Assembly: GCA_001766655.1 (NCBI GenBank)
Contig: MJCC01000001.1
Coordinates: forward strand, 1,488,848-1,552,847
Direction of reading: 5' to 3'
Length of the DNA stretch: 64,000 bases
From: Phytomonas francai
Taxonomy: Eukaryota > Euglenozoa > Kinetoplastea > Trypanosomatida > Trypanosomatidae
Part shown: positions 58,102 through 64,000 of the stretch, one piece after another
Layout: the number at the start of each line of letters is the position of its first letter
Numbering within the stretch: the stretch's first letter is position 1
The notes under the pieces: model-generated
The model's database searches: none
What the model was told of the DNA's origin: nothing
Seen by the model: only the letters and a program-made list of their open reading frames with translations
Program-made: the position numbers and the translations under genes

Positions 58102-60545
58102 ACCTTTTAATACTTACTCGAATAGTAATGCAAAGAAAAAAGATCTCCACCTATATAGATGAACTACTATTGATGTCACCCCAAAAGGAATACTACCAAG
58201 TAAGTATAAAATAATATTCACTAACTGTTATTATTTAGAAATGTAAAATAAATTCCTTGTTGTCAATGTTTTTAAAATAAAAAGGAATTAAATGAGCACA
58301 GATATGAGCGTTGATCTGAAGTAAAATATTCCATATATATATGCCACCTTTCCACAGAGCCAAGTCTGACAATAATACCACTATAAAGGAAATAACATCC
58401 AGTATTGTCTTTTCTGCAGCTAACAATTAACGACGGAACGCACATCATTTTATCACCCACAAGGCTTCCAAAATATAGCATTATACTAAACTAAATCCAT
58501 AGATTAAGAAAGTTCTTTGCATTCACTGTCCTTGAAGAAACTTGATCGGCACCCCTTTATAGACACACAAATATTTACATTTTAATAAGTAGAAGCATAT
58601 ATCAAAAGTAATGAAAATAATGATTAGTCAAACATATTTAAGGGCGTGAAAACATATCTTTGTATTAGACATACAATTTTACTTATACATAGTACTCAAA
58701 AAATCCTCGAAAGTACCCGACTTCAGTGATATGGAAAGCTGCTGTGCTGTGATTTTCTATTAAACAGTGTCACATCGCTTATATTTTTCACAATACAAAT
58801 TTGTCATTTTTGTTAGACATATCTTAAAACTGTCTAAGATGAACATACTTTCTGAATCGCTTCGGCGTGTATGCAAGTTTACTTGGTAACTTAAGGATTG
58901 TATATTTTTTCCCGTAACATGGCCTATATAAAAACGAAGTTACAACAAAGGTGAGGGTTTGCCAGGAGTTGAAATAATTTAAATTGGGAGCACAGTGCAT
59001 ATATTACCCTTTCAAAGGGAAAAGCCAATTTTTTGTATAACAGCTGGCCCTTTTCTCGTAGGCATGGTTCTGTTAGTCAAATAATACTCAGTTATAGAAA
59101 GATAATTTTAAGCGAAGCTAAAAGAGTGGTGGGGAAAATCTGCTTCTGCACCATATGATAAAAAAGTTTATATTTTCTTTATTTCAGAAATTGGGATGAA
59201 TGTTAGAGGAAAATACCTTGGAAACAAAGGCGTCAGGGTTTAACTAGCTACTAAACACAAACCCCATCAATCTAAAGTAAATTTCATTAATCAGCAAAAT
59301 ACAAGATGCTAACAGCAGCCTCTTTCTTAAACCAACCACTAACACAATAATGGTTGAAAAGTAAAACTTTGTAATACCCCCAAAAAACTATTTGCATTGT
59401 TTTGCTTACTCGGTTGACGTAGATAAGCACGCAATAATTCTTTTATACTACAATAACACAGTAAATCTGTAGACTAGAAGTTTTATATCAGTAAGTGAAA
59501 CAATATTCAAAGCGCACACCAAGGTCGCCACTAAATTCGAAAATTCAATAGAATAAAATAAACAATCCGATTGTCTTCCGCGCTTAAAATGGAAGGTAAG
59601 AAGAAAAAGACCCCTAAGTTGCCTAGACGGATTTTTTCTTTCATCTTCAAGGTTTCATACACTTTTCCCTTGATTGGAACTAAAACAGCCCAACTGGGTT
59701 GTCTAGTATTAAAATAATATTTCCCATCTGGTGTGGGGCACCCATGCCCCTTAAAAAACTAAGTCTTGCAGTAAAAGGGTTTCGTGGGAGAGATGTGGGA
59801 AGGCAACACCCTACACAAGGGAAAATTCAAATTCATGAAGCTACAAAAATCCAATCCCTCAGTACTTGTTTTGTGATCCCCCCTCCCCCCCCCAAAAAAA
59901 AATGGCATGGCGGAGAAGCATGCTTTTTCCTTTGAGAGGGGGGGGGGGGGTTATGATTTCTTACCTTGTCTTTCAGGGCTGTTTTGTTGTTGGTGTGGAT
60001 TGGTATCGCAAATTAGACCACGAAATACTAGAAACGTTTTTCTGTTGATCATATCAAGGGGCTAAAATATGTATTTTTATTGGTAATAATAATATTACTA
60101 GTAGAGTATTATGAAAAATCTATAAAGGAGTTCATATTAGTATGTTTTTGTATATGCCCCTAAAGAGTGTTTATACATTTCAATTTTGCATTGCTCGCAA
60201 AAGGATAAGAATAATCTATTATGCATTCGTTAAATCGAATATTTTCAATGCCCTGGTAGTTTTAAACGTATTTGTTTCTACTTTTTTTTTCAAGAGATTC
60301 AAATAGTGGAATGCTAGTTATTACTATCTATGTTCCGCGAGAGGACGAGCGAAATTCTTTAGGCTGACTACCATTTATAGAGAAAATCAATAAATGCACT
60401 GTTGTTAATCTTTTTTATTATTCCATTTCTCCTTCTTTTCCCACTAAAAACGAAAATACACTAACGTATTTGAAGCTTCGTTACTTATTTATATTATATA
60501 TTTCTTATATAATATCAAAAAAGTAAACTGTAGTGACAATTAGAG
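58102..60545. promoter_or_regulatory. Divergent strand-switch region, probable bidirectional transcription start
   Basis: Minus-strand genes lead away to the left and plus-strand genes to the right. In kinetoplastids such regions are where RNA polymerase II starts, marked by histone variants and acetylation and often by G or C tracts. This stretch of 2.4 kb is very AT-rich, without a supported gene. It contains a C6-T-C9-A9 block at 59878-59902 and a G13 run at 59938-59950. T-rich blocks (for example 60281-60290) precede the first plus-strand gene. No tRNA is seen. Small frames in it are chance. Confidence 0.75.
59878..59950. repeat. C-run and G-run pair in the divergent strand switch
   Basis: A C-rich run (59878-59893, C6-T-C9) followed by A9 lies 45 bases before G13 (59938-59950). 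They are complementary, so a stem or, alone, a quadruplex or i-motif is possible. The spacer contains AAGCATGCTTTTTCC. Confidence 0.85.
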
Positions 60546-60968
60546 ATGCGCCTTTCACGGGTGCGTCTGGCACCAATGCTTTCAAAAGCCACCAGGCTTC
60601 AATTAGGGAATCTCAAGACTGAAAGTGGGACATTCGCAACCGCCGCTGGATCGCAGGAAAAATGGGGATTTATTTTCGGTGGACGCGTTTATCCAATTAT
60701 AGGCTGTACTTTTTCCTGTTTCGCTGTGGCTGTTATAATCACTATTGCTGGTACATATCAGCAATACCGCGATATGATTTTAATGTCAGAACATATAACG
60801 TACGAGGATGTTAAGGATCGCTGCCTAACACCGATACCGGGATGGGCAAGATTACGATCGCTACAAATGGCAAACCCCATGGGCCCCATGACGTACCGTG
60901 ACCCTACTCCGTTGGATTGGCTTCCATTTGAACTTAAGCTAGGCTATGTGAAGCAAGCTTCATACTAA
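60546..60968 (+). CDS. Probable mitochondrial inner-membrane protein, 140 aa
   Basis: The first 40 residues are basic and hydroxylated with no acidic residue until position 27, a good mitochondrial presequence. One membrane helix lies at about 50-73 (GGRVYPIIGCTFSCFAVAVI). After it comes a soluble segment with Pro, Trp and Tyr (GWARLRSLQM, then PTPLDWLPFEL). This single-helix layout is typical of small kinetoplastid-specific subunits of respiratory complexes, but I cannot name which. It is the first gene on the right side of the start zone. An acceptor AG at 60474-60475 follows the pyrimidine tract at about 60409-60442. Confidence 0.8.
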   Translation: MRLSRVRLAPMLSKATRLQLGNLKTESGTFATAAGSQEKWGFIFGGRVYPIIGCTFSCFAVAVIITIAGTYQQYRDMILMSEHITYEDVKDRCLTPIPGWARLRSLQMANPMGPMTYRDPTPLDWLPFELKLGYVKQASY

Positions 60969-61380
60969 TAATTATCACTTACAGATTTTTGATTTATGTG
61001 AAGGGAATTTGTTATTTTAGGAATTCTAATCCTTTATTCTTTTTTATATTTTAAAAATTAGAAACTAGCAGTAGTAGTAGATATGTTTGAATGACCACGG
61101 GTAGCAGCAGAAAATATTCATTTTTTAAAATAAAGGGACTTTGTGATATAGTGTGTTTAGAAATGTCTAAGAGAATTGCTGAATTTCTCTCGTGAATTTT
61201 GCGTTTTTTTAAATACTCAAAATAATTTATGTCTAAGCTCATCATTTGGCTGCATGAAATATTTATCTTCATTTATAGAAATCTTTGTGAAAATATGGGA
61301 ATATTAATTTTCGTTATCTTTAAGATTTTCCCCTGCTTTTCTTCTTAGTTATTATTATTATTATAGTATTACTATTTGCA
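60969..61380. other. Intergenic region, no gene seen
   Basis: AT-rich, with the C/T tract at 61327-61346 that leads to the RPN13 acceptor. Confidence 0.55.
61347..61348 (+). promoter_or_regulatory. Predicted spliced-leader acceptor AG, RPN13 gene
   Basis: TTTTCCCCTGCTTTTCTTCTTAG ends here, 33 bases before the ATG. It is one of the clearest acceptors in the window. Confidence 0.75.
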
Positions 61381-62130
61381 ATGCTTCCTCAGCCTAAACT
61401 AAGGAAAACGCCGTTCCTGCAATTCCGTGCGGGTAAAATGACTTACAAAAACGGAACTGTGCTCGCTGATAAACGCAAAGGATACTTATCATTTATAGAC
61501 GACGGAGCGGATGTGGTTGATTTGATATGGTCATGTGAAGGATCCGATACAGATGTGTCCCTTCATTTGAAAAAAGGTGAGGTTGAGGTGCAGTTTCTTG
61601 AAAAATGCACAACCGGGAGAGTTTTGCTTTTTAAAATTGGGAAAAGTACTAATCAAGGCCTTCATTTCTTTTGGCTTCAAGATAAGTCAACTGAAAAAGA
61701 TAATTTCTACCTCGAAAATATTAAGGCTGCGTTAAACCCTAAAAAAGATGGTTCATCAACGGGCCTGAGGACAATTCAGCTAGCTGAGCTGCAAAGACTT
61801 ATTTCATCAATTTCATCGAACTCTAATGATGTTTCACTGAAAAAATTAATGCAGTCAACAAAAATTACCGAGGCTCTTCGAGAGGAACCGGACTTCTACT
61901 ATGATCGTATTAAAGCACATCTCCCCGAGGGTGAAACTTGGGATCCCAAGGATATACAAAAGGAACTACAAAATTTTCATATTACCAAGGCATTAAGCAA
62001 TCTTGAAGAAACCCTTAAAGATCCCCAAGCCTATAGGGCGCTATGCCGGGAAAATAATTTACCAGCGAACGGGATGGGTGTTCTTGGATTCCTGAATGAG
62101 ATTATTGAGTCGATAAAGAAGTCAAACTAG
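61381..62130 (+). CDS. RPN13: Proteasomal ubiquitin receptor RPN13/ADRM1, 249 aa
   Basis: It binds ubiquitin at the 19S cap of the 26S proteasome and recruits the deubiquitinase UCH37. The N-terminal Pru domain covers about 10-118 (FRAGKM, DKRKGYLSFIDD, then SGRVLLFK-like TGRVLLFKIG and FFWLQDKS), and the DEUBAD domain about 130-247 (LAELQRLISS, then LPEG and LKDPQAYRAL). The linker between them is short compared with animal ADRM1 (407 aa). UCH37 presence in the organism would be needed for the second role. Confidence 0.93.
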   Translation: MLPQPKLRKTPFLQFRAGKMTYKNGTVLADKRKGYLSFIDDGADVVDLIWSCEGSDTDVSLHLKKGEVEVQFLEKCTTGRVLLFKIGKSTNQGLHFFWLQDKSTEKDNFYLENIKAALNPKKDGSSTGLRTIQLAELQRLISSISSNSNDVSLKKLMQSTKITEALREEPDFYYDRIKAHLPEGETWDPKDIQKELQNFHITKALSNLEETLKDPQAYRALCRENNLPANGMGVLGFLNEIIESIKKSN

Positions 62131-62346
62131 AAGAAAATTAACGCAGTGCATCTTTTTTTCAAAATACTGTTCTTCATGAAAGCCGGTAAAGGATTTATAC
62201 ATTTCTATTTCCGAACTTAACGATAATATAGTTTTAGAAAATGCTTTTGATTCATCAAATTAAACTTTTAAAAAACCTTTTTCCCCATTTTAAAAAAGAC
62301 CAACTTTCATTAGAATTAGTTGCTTATTTCCCTACTTCAAGCAAAA

Positions 62347-62973
62347 ATGAGGAAAAGTTTCAAATTTCAACAAGGCTTTCTTCCAGAAATGCATCGATAT
62401 GCAAAATCTACTTTCCATGAAGGAACACATCGACAGTCTCCTGGTGACTCAACACCTTGGCGGGATACTTCCTCTCCGATTAATAGGCTTCGCGCATGGT
62501 GGTTAGCTCCCATGGCTAAGGGTAGTGTTATTGCTGCTTGGTGCATAACAGTCGCGTTTGGTACATATTGCTTCAGCATACAAGAGGATGCAAAGGGAAC
62601 CTATTTACTTAATAATGTACTTATGCGCAGTTTGCATGATGAAATTCAGCGGGCGGATGCTAATCAGCAAAGAGTCTCTGAACTTGAGGAAGCTATAAAC
62701 CAATACCTCGAGCGAAAAGATGAAAAGAAAAGGTCTTCTAGATTAAATCAATCCAAGGTGTCTAGTGAGGAAGAAGCTAAAGGGTTGATCAATTATGAAC
62801 TTCAACTTTCTAGAGAGAAATATCGAGGCGATCGAATCCATGAGCGTAATCAGCATTTGGTTGAGGAAATCTCGAAATTACGACAGGAGCTATCGCAATC
62901 AAATGAGGAAAATAATTTATTGCTTCAAGAGATTGCTAGGTTGAAGAAGTTTGCCGAGAAACTAAGTCAATAG
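62347..62973 (+). CDS. Single-helix membrane protein with coiled-coil tail, 208 aa
   Basis: The N-terminus (1-55) is basic with aromatic and Ser/Thr residues, fitting a mitochondrial presequence. A membrane helix at about 60-79 (GSVIAAWCITVAFGTYCFSI) follows. Residues 95-208 are strongly charged coiled coil ending LKKFAEKLSQ. I do not recognise the family. The open frame begins with TTG at 62320; the first ATG is 62347. Possible acceptor AGs lie at 62297-62298 and 62312-62313. Confidence 0.75.
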   Translation: MRKSFKFQQGFLPEMHRYAKSTFHEGTHRQSPGDSTPWRDTSSPINRLRAWWLAPMAKGSVIAAWCITVAFGTYCFSIQEDAKGTYLLNNVLMRSLHDEIQRADANQQRVSELEEAINQYLERKDEKKRSSRLNQSKVSSEEEAKGLINYELQLSREKYRGDRIHERNQHLVEEISKLRQELSQSNEENNLLLQEIARLKKFAEKLSQ

Positions 62974-63246
62974 GCATCAAGGGCTAAAGTGTTGTGTTTT
63001 TCGTTCTCGTATCGCTGCTCTTCGGAGAATATTTTTCCGCGTACATATCATACATGCATATTTAATGTTTAGGGATTCACGAATGAGTTCATGGCGCTTG
63101 AAAATAGACGTGTATTTTTCCCTGGTGTTTTATCTTCTGGTTTTATTATATATGTAACAATTCATATATACGTTCGATTCTTTTTATCTCTTCGATATTG
63201 GTAGACTAATTGAATATATCATAGCCAGATTCAGGGATTTTGGAAA

Positions 63247-64000
63247 ATGTCAGATTTTAGAAGCGAGATACAACAGCTTGCACGGGCTTATCAGTACAGG
63301 TTGCACCCTTTTGCTCTAAAAAGGCTTTCTGAGTTTCTGAAAGGACTCGACTGCGATGGGGAGACTTCACGATCTCTTTTACGGGACCTTTTTGTCCTCC
63401 TCAAGAAAAAGTGCGTCGAAGACCGCTTTATTGACCAACTCAAAATAGATTCCGTTATAAACACACAGATGAATATGATTAAAGGTACCATCGACAAAGG
63501 TACTACCTCATCTGTACAAATAGTTCCGCCCGAGAATATACCAAGGCTTATTGTTGATGAAACCACTGGTCAGGTGAAAGCAATTCAGAGTACAATTGAA
63601 GGCAACCGACTCACTGTAATGAGGCAGCGTTATTTAATGACCTATCATCGATGCCTTCGAAGCGGCATTTACCGCAGCGACTTGAAGCAGCGCCTCGTTA
63701 GCGAAGAGCTCTTACCACTAGTTCCGACAACAGCTTTAGAGGGAATAGCCCCTGATTTACAAATTGCCGTACTTGGTTTGATTCGGAAACAAGGGCAGGA
63801 TATATTTCTGGAGGATTTAAATGGGCAGGTTAAACTGGATCAATTTCATTGTAGTAATTTAAATGCGCACCATTTTATCTGTAGTGGTTTTTTTGTGGTA
63901 GTGACGGGTTTCTACAACCATGGCCTACTCGTTAGTGGTATTAGCTTACCTCCCCCCGAGAAGCGCGGGCTAACGCGCGCGCTCCTCCCACCTTCGCTGG
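63247..64000 (+). CDS. POLE2: DNA polymerase epsilon subunit B (POLE2/DPB2), 5' part, cut by window end
   Basis: It is the accessory B-subunit of the leading-strand polymerase, needed for loading at origins. The frame is open from ATG 63247 to the last base (251 full codons). The N-terminal helical domain (about 1-60) is followed by a segment with RLIVDETTGQ, then RYLMTYHRCLR near 125-135, which corresponds to the conserved region before the OB domain. The OB domain starts with LGLIRKQGQDIFLEDLNG and continues into a strand with GFFVVVTGFYNHGLL, then LPPPEKR near 237-243. The calcineurin-like domain lies beyond the window. An acceptor AG at 63203-63204 follows a T-rich tract. Confidence 0.85.
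   Translation, partial: MSDFRSEIQQLARAYQYRLHPFALKRLSEFLKGLDCDGETSRSLLRDLFVLLKKKCVEDRFIDQLKIDSVINTQMNMIKGTIDKGTTSSVQIVPPENIPRLIVDETTGQVKAIQSTIEGNRLTVMRQRYLMTYHRCLRSGIYRSDLKQRLVSEELLPLVPTTALEGIAPDLQIAVLGLIRKQGQDIFLEDLNGQVKLDQFHCSNLNAHHFICSGFFVVVTGFYNHGLLVSGISLPPPEKRGLTRALLPPSL

Noticed and set aside
58235..60048. Short open frames in the divergent strand switch (58235-58481, 59699-60048)
   Set aside because: AT-rich or homopolymer-derived frames with no motif or coding bias.

Overview
The window looks like nuclear DNA of a kinetoplastid protist, most likely a trypanosomatid with AT-rich intergenic DNA (a Phytomonas-like genome would fit, but the species cannot be fixed from sequence alone). 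The reasons are these. About 24 long genes show no sign of introns. They lie in long same-strand runs. Gaps carry a pyrimidine tract followed by the first AG a short way upstream of the ATG, which is the signature of spliced-leader trans-splicing. The gene products are typical of the group (metacaspase with a Pro/Gln tail, CK2 alpha, RPN13, roadblock dynein chain, CEP131-like protein).

Layout: a plus-strand tail of one polycistronic unit (1-6.4 kb: hypothetical protein, ABC protein, fatty acid desaturase); a convergent strand-switch region (6.4-7.4 kb); one minus-strand unit of 19 genes (7.4-58.1 kb); a divergent strand-switch region (58.1-60.5 kb) with C- and G-homopolymers, the probable transcription start zone for both flanking units; then a plus-strand unit (60.5 kb to the end: mitochondrial-type membrane protein, RPN13, membrane/coiled-coil protein, and the 5' part of DNA polymerase epsilon subunit B, cut by the window end).

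The minus-strand unit, read from its start at 58 kb leftwards, holds roadblock/LC7, a USP7-like deubiquitinase, CK2 alpha, a 1.6 kb gap with coding-like debris, RCL1, an LRR coiled-coil protein, ribosomal protein L26, PMS1/PMS2, a CEP131/AZI1-like protein, a coiled-coil protein, a CaaX-tailed EF-hand-like protein, a giant LamG/neurobeachin-like protein without BEACH, a polytopic membrane protein, a helical protein, metacaspase, a 1459-residue helical protein, a PPR-like mitochondrial protein, a hypothetical protein, ubiquitin-activating enzyme E1, a thioredoxin-like membrane protein, an FCP1-like/CCCH zinc-finger fusion and a secreted protein. Genes in one unit are co-transcribed but not functionally grouped. 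Even so, three ubiquitin-proteasome parts (E1, USP7, RPN13) and several basal body or flagellum candidates are present.

Several start codons were moved inward from the longest open frame because the upstream codon was not ATG or because a clear splice acceptor lies inside the frame. The most notable oddities are sharp GC-rich patches inside otherwise moderate-GC genes, an FCP1-zinc-finger fusion with an altered catalytic motif, a CaaX box on an EF-hand-like protein, a 30-bp perfect palindrome just before CK2 alpha, and two stretches that look like decayed genes.
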